This document shows positions 24,468 through 37,289 of a stretch of DNA of 64,000 bases, one piece after another. Source of the stretch: Zeugodacus cucurbitae (Eukaryota; Arthropoda; Insecta; Diptera; Tephritidae); contig NC_071668.1 in the NCBI RefSeq assembly GCF_028554725.1, forward strand, positions 57,021,732 to 57,085,731. Direction: 5' to 3'. Each line of letters opens with the position of its first letter. The stretch's first letter is position 1. The translations under genes were made by a program, and so were the position numbers. The notes under the pieces were generated by a model. The model was not told the DNA's origin, ran no database searches, and was given only the letters and a program-made list of their open reading frames with translations.

Positions 24468-25230
24468 TTAAAAATTCATTGAACTTTTGGTAGTTTCAAT
24501 GAATACCATTATAAGAAAGAAGGAAGTATTTGTTACCAGATTTTGTTCACAAGGTAGGAAAATAGTATGAGTTTACCAAGTTTAACTGAAAAAATCCAAA
24601 TACTATTGAAGTTGTACCTCACGAGTGGGTACAACTCACATTCAGATTATTTTTTAGCCTATGTAACGCTTTTAGACAGTAGATAATAGAAATTAGATAT
24701 CAAACCAAACACTAATATGGTATGACAACCGGGGAGACCACAACAGCTGAAGTGGTTAAGAATATAGTTGAAGTTCGGTGAATTATAGACTTGATATCTG
24801 GCTTTGATCAGTCATAAATCTGCAAAGACTTTTTGAAAGAAAACCAAACATTCCTGAAGTGTAAAGTTTTACTCAAATTCACAGGTTAGGCATCTGTAGG
24901 AATATATATTAGACTCCGACTTTAATAATTATCAGAATCCTAATACTGAAGGTTCTATAAATAGTGCTAATACTGTTCCAAATCGTATATGTACATATGT
25001 AGTCTGCATAAGGAAATCTGCTGTAGGAACTCTATTTAATAAATAGCTGTATTGGTTGGCTATTCGAGTTCACTTTGTACTTATGATTAGCCAACCATGT
25101 CATTATTCACTTAATGAGGTACACTTAATTCTTATTACTTCGTAGTGTGAGTCTCTTTATAGACTCATGCTACATCCCAGTGATGCTTTTAAAACGCTCG
25201 ACCATGTTTGAAGTCATTCTGAATATATTT
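24468..25230. other. Non-coding stretch without recognised feature
   Basis: No gene or identifiable element was found. Confidence 0.5.
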
Positions 25231-25232
25231 AA

Positions 25233-25627
25233 TAACCTTTTCTCATATGAGTTAATTAATCAATTAACTCGATTAAAGCGATATTTAGATAGATTTACCG
25301 TACAAAATAAAATTCTAATTTTTCTAAATTGATTATTGATTGAATTTTAATCGACTTGAAAATGAAATGCAACTCTGCGAAAAATACCATATTTGTAATT
25401 ATATATACGTTTTCTGTCTGCGAGTTGTTGTTCACGTTACACGACGGTAGATGACGCTGCTAAAATAAGCAATCAGCTGATGAAACTTACCAAGTTCTTA
25501 TGAAAAAGAAAAACAAAAATGTATAACAGCTGATCGATTATCGAGTAGCCGGCAGTGTGAAGAGCAAAAACTGGTTTCTCAATCAACATTTTAATTGATC
25601 AATTAATTTCGCTGTGTGGACTTTTTA
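25233..25627 (-). mobile_element. MITE, 'CCTTTTCGCACAG' family, copy 3 (reverse)
   Basis: It lies in opposite orientation to copies 1 and 2. The right edge carries 'ttaattgatcaattaatttc' and 'gctgtgtgga', the complement of the family's left end; the left edge carries 'aaccttttctcatatgagtt' with 'aattaactcgattaaagcg', the complement of the right end. The interior shares 'cagctgatcgattatcgagt' and 'agccggcagtgtgaa' with copy 2. The length is about 395 bp, with no coding capacity. Confidence 0.75.
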
Positions 25628-28300
25628 ATCGAGTCACCCTTTACATGGGCTGAAGTATTCATTTAACATTACATCATTTCTTCGCAGTAGCTTCCATCGA
25701 TTATGACATACAGTTTAAGGGATTTAATTAAATGCAGCTTTTAAATTTAATGCGCTCAAGGAGGAATATTGAGGTCAAATTGGTCATTGGCAGAATTTAA
25801 TACGACTTACTACTGTTAAGAATTCTAAGTCATTATTTTTTTATAGTGGGATCTGATAAGTATAAACTTATTTTATTTGAATAAACATTTAATATTAAAC
25901 AGGTGGCAACTCTTTTCAGACAATTTTTCAATTGTAAGCTTTCTTAAAGCTCCTCTACTTGGTGCTCAAGAGATATTATTGTATTTACTTAATGAAATTT
26001 GTTGAATTAAAATTCCGAAACGAGTGGCAACTCTTGAATCTATGACTATGATATTGCTAGATATCATTTATGGTTTCAAATTTATTAAATAAAATATATT
26101 TTTCTCAAATGACTGTAGTGAATATAGTATTGAAATGATTTGTTTGGACTATTTAAACGTTTCTAAATAAAGTTTTCAAAAAGGAGGCAACGCTTCTACT
26201 TATTTATTTATTTATTTTTTCAAACCAATATTGTTTTATACACATAGTTTGATGCTTTTCTATATAATATTTTTTAGTTAAAAATTTCATACAGGTGGCA
26301 ACGTTCTGGTTTTGCTTTTGTTTTATAACATTCGGAAACCACAACTAAAGACCAAAACCGGCTATTTTAATAAGTTTAGCGTTCATATTGACACCAAGGA
26401 GTTCCATTTAATGCAAGCGTGACGATATTTTGTTACGTCACAAAATTTCGTTGCAATGGATAAATTAATTATATTGCATTAAATGTTTTGTAGGATAAAA
26501 ATGCATTTAAGCAAGTCTATTATATACTTATTTGCAAGAAATAAGATTTTAATTAAACGTTGCGACAATTTAATCTACCAATAAATAAACGAGTAGGTAT
26601 ACACATATGTACTTATATCTATGTACATATATGTAACTTTGTGCTTTGATGTGACAACAATTGAAACAATTTTCAACACTAGTTTGATTTCGTGAAACTT
26701 TTCATCAAAAGTGCCAAATTAAATTTCACAATAATTTGTCGCCGAATATTCAAACCAAAGCGAAATCACACACAGACTCGCTCAAACAACTGCATAATAC
26801 AGAAATAAAGCCATACATATGCGCATAATACATATGTAGATATATGTATATTCCTTTATCAATAAACCAAATGCAAAATGCAATAAATGTGTGGGAAAAC
26901 AAGCACGACACAAAAGTAGAAAGTTATAAAAACCAACAACAACAAATTGTGCCAACAAATAGCACGTAGACAAAGCGCAAAAATGTCGAATACTCAATTT
27001 CTCTGTAGACTTTTGTATAATGAAAACTTTCCAATGAATGAGCGTAAAATTTCACAATATACACACTGTTGTTGTTGTTGCTGTTGTCTGTGTGTGTGTG
27101 TGCCACACGTACATGCATACATTTGCGGTTATCATGCTGTGAAAAAGTCGCGCCCACACAAAAACTTGTTGCTGCACCAAAATTTAATTTATGCAAATAA
27201 AAGCGAAAAACAGTCGCATTGTTGCCTGTTGGTGGCTGATAGGCGGTGGGCGTTGGGTGTTGGGTGTTGGGCGGCGCAGTTTGACTGGCATAATTGCTTG
27301 TGACTGCGCAAGGCCACACCGTTGCTTGCGTGAGGCTGTATTTCTGTATTGGTGTGTGTAAAATAGAAATTGTCAACAAAAGAAATGTCTTTAATGCAAT
27401 TACTTTGCCAAACCATATCAATTCGTATAATTACTTTTTGAATTTTTTGGAAATAAAAAGCGTTTTTAATTGTATTATAAATGAGAGAGCTATAAAGTGG
27501 AACGATATAATGTGAGGCAAATAAAGTCATTTAAAGCCATGTCTATTTTAAATGTAAAAAATACAATTAAGTTTAAATTTCTGCACTTAAATCAGGCTAT
27601 CTCGCATTATTTAAAGCAACTCATGGCTTACTAAGCATAATCTTACTGGACATAAACCCTCATAGAACATAACATATTACTTTAAATGAATTGCAATTCA
27701 TCATATAATTCATATTTTCGGAAAGATATGTCAATAATAATTTCATATTTTTCTAGACTCATATACCAAAGTCTTAGTTTATTTACCACTGGGAAAGTTT
27801 TTAATTACGAAGAACTAAAGCCTTACAATAGATGTCTCATGAGCCGTTGTTTGACGTTATTGGATTAAATTTCCGCCTCAGTACTGAATACCAAAGTTAA
27901 TCAGTGGATTAAGTAGAAGATGACTCCATGAATGTCATACTTTTCTCCGTAAAAACAAATACATCCGAAAATAATTTATATACTCGGGTCTAGACTCTCA
28001 AATCACTACTGATTCGCAGAAATAAGAGGATAAGAGAGAGGAAAGTTGGCCAACTCCAAATACAACCAAAAACCGCACTTACCAACAAAAAATTCGTATG
28101 ACAGATCCATAGAACTTCAGAATAAGTGACTCGAACTATTTTTACGTAAGTCGTCATAATATTTAAAGTGAACTGGTTGCTTACCTGAAATAAGAAAGAA
28201 AGAAATAAGTTAGCAATAAAGAACGAGATATACATATTTGAAGTATATATAGATATATGTAACATATGTATTTATTATATTATTTTAAAGCTTTTTGAAA
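25628..28300. other. Non-coding stretch with recurrent GGCAAC motif and microsatellites
   Basis: No gene found. The phrase G(T/A)GGCAAC recurs at about 25,902, 26,021, 26,182 and 26,291, suggesting a decayed local repeat. (TTTA)n lies at 26,199-26,217, and TG-rich simple sequence at 27,064-27,110. Frames at 26.9-27.5 kb overlap on both strands and show no domain. Confidence 0.5.
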
Positions 28301-28301
28301 A

Positions 28302-28772
28302 ATCCCTGCAGAAAAATTGAGACCGGTCCAAAAAAATACAGTTCTACGACAATCAATTCGCATGAGGTTCATAACCGGTTGCTTTAGAATGCAGCAAAAG
28401 ACAGTTGAATGTATCAATTTGCATGTGGTTTCGGTTGCTCTTGTAGTTTCGGTTGCTTTAGAATGCAATGAGAGACATTTGAATATATCAAGCCTAAAAT
28501 ATCGATAATCGCCCATCTTTAAAAACAGCTGTTCAAATTTCAATTTGATAAGTGCGTCTCAACAGACAAGCAAAATAAGGATGTCCACTGTGGAACCGGG
28601 GAAAATCGAGTTGCAAAGTAATGCACCGGACGATAATTGCCACCGCCAATGACATCTCCTTGTTAAAGTGGACAGTTGAACGCATTGTGTAGATATTAAG
28701 CTAGAACTAGTACTGTCGTTAAAATAGGTAGTTCTTTCTTAGATCTAGGGTAGTCGTATTTTCTGCAGGGAT
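28302..28772. mobile_element. Unclassified 471-bp element with 14-bp perfect terminal inverted repeats
   Basis: ATCCCTGCAGAAAA at 28,302-28,315 is exactly complementary to TTTTCTGCAGGGAT at 28,759-28,772. Inside, 'ggttgctttagaatgca' occurs twice (about 28,376 and 28,451). The interior does not code for a transposase. The configuration fits a non-autonomous DNA transposon; I could not define a convincing target-site duplication or family. Confidence 0.6.
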
Positions 28773-29044
28773 GCTGATCAAACTGCTACTCTTAACTATT
28801 AGAAAATATTACAAAAAAATACAATTACACTAAAATAAAAATTTATGAATGTTCCTTGAACAGTAAACCAAAAAAATAAGTTTATTCTTTTCCATGATAG
28901 TTTGTCTATATAGTCAACACAGATCCAAAATTTAACAGATCTAAAGGAAATTTACCAGAAGATATGATAACAAACGTAGCGATACCAACATAATTTCTTC
29001 TATAAATAAAGGAAGGCAATGAGACCACACTTTTAAAGAGTTTT

Positions 29045-30160
29045 CAAAAAGTAGACCGATAAAAATAGCAAACGACGTTATATTTTTTCTCGCTCTTTTG
29101 ATATTTCTCTTCAGTAAGGTTTGCCATTTCATCATTGAAAGAGCCGAAATTATTACAATTGACTACCGAAATTTGCAGTCAGTGGCCTCAACTTTCAGAA
29201 CGCTACGTCCAATTTATTGTCGTCATAATCGTCCTGTCAGATCAACAATTGTGGGTCTAGTGGAAGAATTTTAATCCATAGGCACATTACAAAATGTTTC
29301 CAATGAGACAAAAAAGTGCCCGTAGTGTCGAGAATATTGTTGCCGCTGGCGCATCAATTGAGGAAGACCCAAATCAGTCTCTCAAGCGTTAGGCATCTCT
29401 GTGACGTCGTTGTGGCGAATTTTGCGAAAAGATCTTGGCCTACATCCTTACAAGATCAAATTGACGCAAGTACTGAAGACGCTTAAACACAAGAATCGTC
29501 GTATGTTCGTGAATTGAGCAACAACTTGAAATTGATACGGATTTTCATCGAAAAAACTTCTTCAGCGATGAGACTCATTTCTGGCTTAATGTCTTCGTCA
29601 ATAAGCAAAATATGCATTAATAGTCAGACATACTCCATGAGTCACCATGGCATCCTGAAAAAATTAAGGTTTGGTGCGGTTTATGGGCCGGAGGCGTAAT
29701 TAGGCCGCAATTCTTCCGTAATGATCAAGACTGGCACGTTACTGTGAATTGGAATCGCTACCGCTCAATGATAACCGAATATTTTTGATACGAATTGGAT
29801 GATATGGACTTAGACAAGATGTGGTTCCATTCGAACTGCGCCACAAGCCACACAGCGTATGTCACAATCGATTTATTGTAAACCAAGTTTGCTGAACGTG
29901 TTATCTCATGAAATGGTTCTTTGGCTATCAATTGGCCGCCTCGGACGTTCAATTTGACGCCATTACACTATTTCTTGTGAGGCTACGTCAAGTCTATAGT
30001 CTATGCCAACAAGCCAGCGACGATTGATGACGAATATCGAAATGAAATTGTACCAAGAACGGCGATTTATGTTTAAAAACTATCGAAAATTGGGTTCAGC
30101 GTCTGGACTTCTACAAGCGTGCACGTAGTGGCCATGCAAAAGTTATATAGTGCCATACAT
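29045..30160 (+). pseudogene. mariner-like transposase pseudogene, family B copy 2 (fullest)
   Basis: It starts near 'aaagtagaccgata', shared with copy 3 at 41,200. In shifting frames it gives AEII.IDYRNLQSVASTFRTL, RHNRPVRSTI, VTSLWRILRKDLGLHPYKI, FFSDETHFWLN (first catalytic Asp present), HPEKIKVWCGLWAGGV, a block matching DELDDMDLDKMWF, ISWFFGYQLAASDVQFDAIT and finally LDFYKRARSGHAKVI. The order and spacing are those of a DD34D transposase of Tc1/mariner type. Many stops and indels disable it. It is the longest of the three family B copies and all three lie in the same orientation. Confidence 0.85.
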
Positions 30161-30762
30161 TATGGCATCGAATGTACTTTCACAGGAATAGATAATTTCA
30201 TTGATATCCCAAACAGTTTTTATTTTATTTAAAAAACTTTTATAGCGCTCTTCTTGAAAAACTGTAAAGGGTTCTGATTCCTATAGTACACCGAAAAACT
30301 CTTGAAATTAAAATGTTCCTTACTACTATATTATTGGAAAATGTCAATATTTCATTGCATTGAAAATAAAATCCAAAGAAAAATAATTATATTTGATACG
30401 CCTAAATGTAGGCAATTAATGCATTTCATTTAAATATCGTGACACGAGTAATTATCGTCTCATCTCCCGACACTTTCAACAACTTCTTACTCTCTGCGAA
30501 CACATTTTATAGACACTTTTTGTGCCACAATTTCGCCCGTAAACTTAGTGGGTCATTAGCTCTTTTGTTGTTTTTATGGCAACGTCACGCTTACGGTCAC
30601 TGCGTGTGTACCACTTGTTCAGTGTACTAATTTGTTGTGCTTTATTTGCGCACTTTTGAGGCGTACGCATCGATACCGACCATTCGAAGGACATTGCGTT
30701 TTGACGCTTTCGTGCGAATTTGCGTGTCATTTCGGCATTTAAGTGTTGTCAAATAAAAGTGA

Positions 30763-30798
<36 letters not shown>

Positions 30799-32300
30799 AG
30801 GCAGACAGACACATATTAGATTTCGTGCGTATAAAATGCTTTATTTTATGGCCTTTAAAATTTTTGTTGCTTCTGTATTTGTGCCAGCAGTCGGTGTGGC
30901 ATTAAGTATGCGGCCTTTTTATATTCATTGTAATTTCCTTTTTATACGAGCATTAGTAGCAACATTGCCATTGAAGGTAGCGCGTAAATTGGAGCTGAAA
31001 TTTATGTGCCTGAAGGGTAGTGGTGATGGTTGAGCAGGGTAAGCTGGTGGCAACTACAGCTCATTTCAGCTGTAGTGCTGAAGTTAAGGTTGCGGCGCGT
31101 AAATACATCTAAGCGCTATTCACACGTAGACACCATTAAGCGCAATACAAACACCAATACACCAATACTAGTGTACATACACACATAGAAAGATATATAG
31201 TTGTATGAATGAATGAATGAGTGAACGCACGATTGAGTGCTTTCATGTGTGAGTGTGTATGTGGCTGTGAGTGTGACTGTGAATGCATGTCTGAACGAGT
31301 ATAAGCCCTAGTGGCTGTCGAGAGCATCTCATGCTCTTCTAACGGTATACATTATTGCATTTGCAGAAGGGTATGAGCTAAAGCGGTGCACAAGCGCCTA
31401 TTGGTATGCTACAGTGCTGCTCCCAGCCTACTGACAACAGCAAGGGATGAATGTTGTAGGTGTGCTGCTTTAGCCAAGGCACTTTACAAACACCCACACA
31501 CAGATACACGATTCAATACTCGACCTTGTACGCTTCAATTGTAGATATTAGCTTCAATGGTGGCGTTTTCATTGCTGCTTCGACTGCTGCGGCGCTGGCC
31601 ATGAACGCTATCAGCTTTGCTGCCAAACACGCACAGCACACGCATATGCATGTATTTGTGTGAGTGTGTGTGGCATTTTACGCGTAGATATTTTAGCATT
31701 TTATGACCATACGCCACACACAGTTGAAGGTGAAGAAATACGATTATTTTTACGCTATCGGTCGAAAGAGTATATTAAATGAGGCGTACTGTCAGTTAAA
31801 GAGAGCAGCCAAAGCGCTGAGTATAGGTGGGACCGTGCATGCTGTGCGCGCATTTGTTCTTTATTTTACATACTCAATTAGTTGGTAGGCATTGGCTTTA
31901 ATGAGTGGCACATAAAATCGGTTTTTTTTTAGGGTTCAAGGTGTATTAAAAAGGGAATAAGAATGAATGAAGAAACCAAGGATGACTTTAAAGTGAGGTT
32001 ATAAATAGTCAATGCAATAAGTACATAAGAACTTGCATTTAAATAGTTAACTCTTATTTAACATGTTTTAGTAATTGTTCCTACCTAAATATTTGCTAAA
32101 GGTTTAATGTAAAAATAAAACCCTCGAAGCAGTCAAAAAATATTGCTAACAATTGTGCTCTTATTCAATTTCATATACACTTCATTGTTATTTAATAAAC
32201 TTTTTTGAATTAGAAAATATTCTGAAAGGTTTTAAAATTTGAGCGTATTTTGAAATGAGTAATAGATTTTTTATACAAGATGAGAAAATTTAATTGTCCT
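30161..32300. other. Non-coding stretch with (AC)14 microsatellite
   Basis: No gene recognised. (AC)14 lies at about 30,768-30,795. GAAT/GTGA-type tandem sequence occurs at 31,200-31,285. The GC-richer part, 30,450-31,900, has open frames on both strands but no domain or splice context that supports an exon. Confidence 0.5.
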
Positions 32301-32305
32301 TCCTT

Positions 32306-33955
32306 TTAAACCACTACCGCTCTCTGTCCCCATACGAGAACACCTCTTCAAATAGCGATATCTATATCTTAAACACAAAGAACAACAATTATAATATATA
32401 CACGGCACGAGTAGTATATGCAAACGAAAACTTATGAGGATTGTGTCAAGAAAATTAAATTTCTATAGCTTCAAAGTTAGACATTTCGACGATTTTGTTT
32501 AGTATTTATATGTATCTTTTCGAATATATTGCGAAACTATACTAAAGGTTGAACTAAAATATTAAGTGAAGAGTGCACAAGCGTTTGGAAGTGGTTTTTT
32601 GTTGAAAAATAACAAAATTACATTCAAAAAGTATAGTGTCATAGTGATGTCCCCATTATGTTTAACCAACGTTTTTAGATGATTTTCACAAGCATAATTA
32701 CGGCAGAATGGTTTATTAACACTACAGAAGGTCGTTGATTGGATAATAGAGAAGCAGATGATGATACTCAATATGTCATAGTAGTCATCCCTCCCTCAAT
32801 GAGGAAGATGTGGTAAATGAAGACGATTTGGCAGGCTCTGGTATGCCGAATGAAGTAACTGGAAGATTTGTGGTTCCACATCATCAAGAAGATTCCGAAT
32901 GGAATTTGGAATGAAAGTGATGAAGAGACACTTGCATCCCTTGCTAAGCGCGAAAAAGTTGGTCGAGGAAAATTTGGCGAACCAGTTTGGAGACGGATTT
33001 CAACTAATTATAGTATGAAATGCCACTCCACTGATTTGATTCAAAAACTTTGTTTAAAAATTTTGATTTGTTTAAAAAAATATTGACATCGATGTTCTTA
33101 TAATGACTGCTAATCTGCCGATCTTTGCGCTCCAATTTTTATAAATGTAATAAGTCGAAAAAGGTTGTTAGAAATCAAAATAAACCTGTATTAAACTGAC
33201 AAAATGTTTAATATGAGACTTCTACGTAATCTCATTCAGAGAATTTTAAGTCAATGGGCAGTTCTTTACGAAACACATTCAGTGGAAGATTACATGATTA
33301 AATACTTTGGCCGGCATCCTGCAAAACAGTTTATAATGGGAAAACTGGTTAGATTTGGATATTAACGTATGCTGTGGTAAGATGGTAGAGATGACTAAAG
33401 ATCCACTTGATGAACGAGTAGTTTCTTAGTTCTTACTGGCACAAATATCTTATTATAGTACCAACGGAATATATTGTATATTTTGAGAATATCTTTAATA
33501 ACTACCACATACTATGCCATCTAAAACAATTGAGTTACAAAACTACTGGTACAATCGAGATAATAGAACAAAAAGGTGTTCACTTATATTCATAAAAGAA
33601 GTGAAGAAAATAAGCTCTAGAACAGAATATGATTATCGTTTTGACAAGTATAATGGGGTTACATTGATACGTTGGAAGGACAATAATGTGGCCAAACAAA
33701 TGATTATATAGATCCATTAGGAAAATTATGACGATGGTGTAATATTCGCAAAGAAAGGGCACTCTAAATGCCTTTGTGCTTTTTTCAATTTCATACATAA
33801 ATTGCCCTTTGTCCCCAGGTGAGGACACCCATTTTTCTCAAAAATTAAACAAAAAAATCTAATTTTTTTCTTTCTAACTTCTTATTAGGCCATGCATAAA
33901 TGACAATGAAAACAATTTCCTACCACCAGATTTGATTTGGGCGTTAATGGGTTAA
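32306..33955 (+). mobile_element. Degenerate piggyBac-like element between TTAA sites
   Basis: Plus-strand fragments read like a piggyBac-type transposase: NEEDVVNEDDLAGSGMPNEV near 32,800, SVEDYMIKYFGRHPAKQF and IMGKLVRFGY near 33,280-33,360, KDPLDERVV near 33,400, and NRTKRCSLIFIKEVKK, YDYRFDKYNGVTLIRWKDNN near 33,560-33,690. Candidate ends are TTAAaCCACTACCGC at 32,306 and the complement of TTAAcCCATTAACGC ending at 33,955, so both abut the TTAA target typical of this superfamily. A 20-base subterminal motif (tgtccccatacgagaacacc at 32,325; tgtccccaggtgaggacacc at 33,810) occurs near each end. Roughly a third of a full-length element is missing and the frame is broken many times. Confidence 0.75.
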
Positions 33956-34560
33956 GAGGACTTCATTGTACCTTTATATAAATTTTGACAATGAATTATA
34001 CTTGTATTTGGCCACGGCGGATGTGAATAATTTTTATACTACAAATCAATGTAATTAAATATTTTTTCAGACCTCTTTCCATAAATGCTATAGTCTGTGT
34101 CGTACAATTAGTTATATACAACAGTTCATCAGTTTAAAATCATCATCATTCTGAGCAAATTCAGAAAACTAGAATAAACTTAATAGACTTTAAGGAGATT
34201 ATTCAAAACTTATCGCCCTTTACTACTTCCTGGTGTCACAGTAAATATTTTCACATTCCAGCTTCTAGTTTGTGCTTAAGGCTATTAGTAAATGAAACTA
34301 GCTGAGGGTAACAGCATCAGCGAGAGACCTCAAAGGAATAAGGAATGCAGCATTATCTATAAAATCTACAGTATAATAATTTTACCTCGACATGTCTTTT
34401 CGTTGATAATCAAAACATTGATTAACGTTTGCCGTACTTAAGAATTTGAATAAGTGCTCCACAACCTCTTAAGTAGCCTTAAGCTTAGGCCAACCTTACT
34501 TTAAACTAACTACAGGTTTGCCACTGATTTTATTTAAGCTTTGTTTGAGGCTCATCTGTC
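33956..34560. other. Non-coding stretch without recognised feature
   Basis: No gene or element recognised between two DNA transposon remnants. Confidence 0.5.
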
Positions 34561-34564
34561 ATAC

Positions 34565-35035
34565 ACAGTGGAACTTCCATAACTCGAACTTCTATAAGTC
34601 GAAGATCTCCATAACTTGAACTTTCGAATTGCCAATAGCGTTTAGAAATCAAATTTCATACAAATTTCCTTCCATAAATCGAACATTTCGAACAGGGCAT
34701 AATACAAAATTTAACAATTTTAAAGGAGTCTCCATATTCGTATGAAGGCGAACAAAAAATATGACATTGCACTTATAGATTTCATAAATCGTGTAACAAA
34801 GGCATGAGATACACACGTCAAGAGCCAAACAATAGCAAAGTGCAACAAACAAAATTACAGAATTTATGTTTTAACGTATTTAAATAAAACTTTGTGCGAA
34901 GTAAAGAATTAAAACTGTATGAAAATCTATACTTTACAACTTTTTGATTTATGTTTTAATGAAAATTTCTATAACTGGAAGTCTGTCTAACTCGAAGTTG
35001 TCTTGTTGACTATGGTGATTCGAGTTAGAGAAGTA
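34565..35035. mobile_element. pogo/Tigger-like MITE with subterminal TAACTCGAA repeats
   Basis: The left end reads acagtggaacttccataact, then cgaa, and continues with variants of 'CTTCYATAAsTCGAA' three or four times to about 34,632. The right end (34,968-35,035) has inverted-sense copies including 'tctaactcgaag' and 'ttcgagttagagaagta'. Terminal CAGT plus arrays of CCATAACTCGAA-like units are typical of pogo-type Tc1/mariner elements. The outermost right-end bases (expected ..TTCCACTG) appear lost. The interior is non-coding. Confidence 0.65.
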
Positions 35036-37285
35036 TTTATTAATCCAAGCCAAATAAATTTGTCTCACCATAATCTTTTGATTTGTAGAAAAGATGTACG
35101 ATTTATAAACGATTCATACCGAAACAAGAAGTTTTAGAAAGATTCTAAACGAGGTAGTAATAACTTCAGTTGACCCACAATACAGTCAAAAATTATCTGC
35201 CTCTGTCAGAATTTAAAAGCAATGTGAATCAAAAAATGAGATATTACTCTAAAATAGATTATATTATAATATATATCAAAATATCGGTACCAAATTTGCA
35301 GACTAACTAAAGCTACACTCAGCTAATTCTTTAACCCCAACCTTCTTCTTTCATTCCGCTCCATTTGATTAGGATAAAGCGAGACAACAAACATATTTAA
35401 CGATTTCCTCATTAATACTAATAGTCTTCTTCAAATCTTATATTATCACGTATTTTATCACTCAGCATTATTGCTTTAAATGACTTAACAAATTTATTTT
35501 TTTTTATGTCAAATTTTTTACCTAAGGCTAATCTTAAGCCGATGCGAGAAGACGCTCACTATCATTTGGCAATTGAATTTTTATAACACATCATTATGCC
35601 ATCGTTAAGTAAACTAACGAGCCAAATATGAACTCGTAAATCTGCACGATTCGGATTTGTTTAGAAGGAAAAATGAATTTTGAATGTCATTAAGGACAGA
35701 TAAGAGTGAAAAGCGAAAAGAGAATGAGAGAGAACTACTTATTCACTCACAATTTCATTCGTCATGCAAATTTTATGCCTACACTAAAAATAAAAATATA
35801 ATAATACAAAAAATACTTAACATACAACAAAAATGTAAACAGGAAGTGAGTATTCTGTGGGATTAGCTTGCTTGAAGAGACACCAAGGTGTGCTGGTTGC
35901 TGATGACTATGGGTCAAAAGGTGGTGTGGTTATGTAAATGGAAGTGAATTGAGCACAAATGTCTTGCATAAAAGCAGACACTCTTAGTACCCGCATTGTC
36001 TTAAAAACACCGCACAACAAAAAATATAAATATAATCCTTAAAAAAAAATTATAACCTACTTGTCGCCTTGACAGCATAAAACAAAAGCGAGATGATGAA
36101 GCTCCAAACAAAAGATGGCAGTCGAAACACTGAAGATACAACAATACAACAAAAGAATCGTAAATCGGGACTCCAGGCACAAGTTAGTAAAATTTGATGC
36201 AACCACCAGATGGCCAATGACTGGCTGACTCACCCGACGGTATTGTTAAAATATGAGGGAGCAGAAGGTGAGGTGAGGGGGCAGGCAGACAGACGTTAAA
36301 GGCAAATTGACTGCGGCAAAGAATTCATAAAAATACGAAAACTTTTAAAGTTTACAGTTAGAAACCGACAGCTACACTGACTGCTTTGAAGACAGACAAA
36401 CTGTGAAGAGAAAGAAAGTGGGAGGGAACAGAGAGTTTCTCATTTTTTAAGCCAAGCCAGACAACCTGTAAATGAACCGTACCGTTGCTAGTTGTGAAGC
36501 TGAAATAAGCCAAATATAAAGCGGCATACTTTAAATAGCTGGAGTGAGAGTTGAATTTGAATAAATACACTCTGTTTGGCTTCGAAAGCATTGAGGGTGA
36601 ATACCAGGATATTTGAATGCAGCAGACATACTCGTAAGATACAAATAGAAAGCGTTATACAATAAATAGCGCATAGAAAGAATACAGAAACAAAAGTTTA
36701 AGAAGTAAATAAAAATAAAAATGAAAATAAAAACAACAACAAAGCATAGTAATAAGTGGAGTGGGTAGAAATGTTGGTGGTGTGCTATGATAGGCGTTTG
36801 TCTAAATGAAATAGTAGTGTAGGTATGAGAAGTGATGCGAAGAGCCCTGTTTAATACAAGCTCTGTGCATGTTAAATTTTACACCAAAGTGGATATGCAA
36901 ATAAAGAGCAATATTTCTGAACTCAGTGAAAAGATAGTGGGCAAAAACTAGAGAGGACTAAAAAATCAAAATATTCATCAGCAAAACCAATAAACTCGAT
37001 AGAAGCGACAGATAGAAAAAAGATGAGAACAAATTATCACAAAGCAAACCAACCAAAATTCCATATTTCAAATGTACCAAGATGTAAATTCAAGAAAAGC
37101 AGTTGTTCAAAATTCGAAGGAAAATATTATTTTTTTAAGAGTTAGTAAAGAAAAACGAAGCAATTATGAAAGCTTCTTGCTTCCAAAGATGATTTTTAAT
37201 TGTATCAGAAGCTTATCCCAAGGTAAGGTGTTGTTTAGGTTACAGAGGTTAAAGAGCTGTGACACAGGAAATCCCACTTGGCCAA
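35036..37285. other. Non-coding stretch without recognised feature
   Basis: No gene seen. From 35,600 to 37,000 the plus strand is purine-rich (A/G), giving open frames by composition only. Confidence 0.5.
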
Positions 37286-37289
37286 CTTA

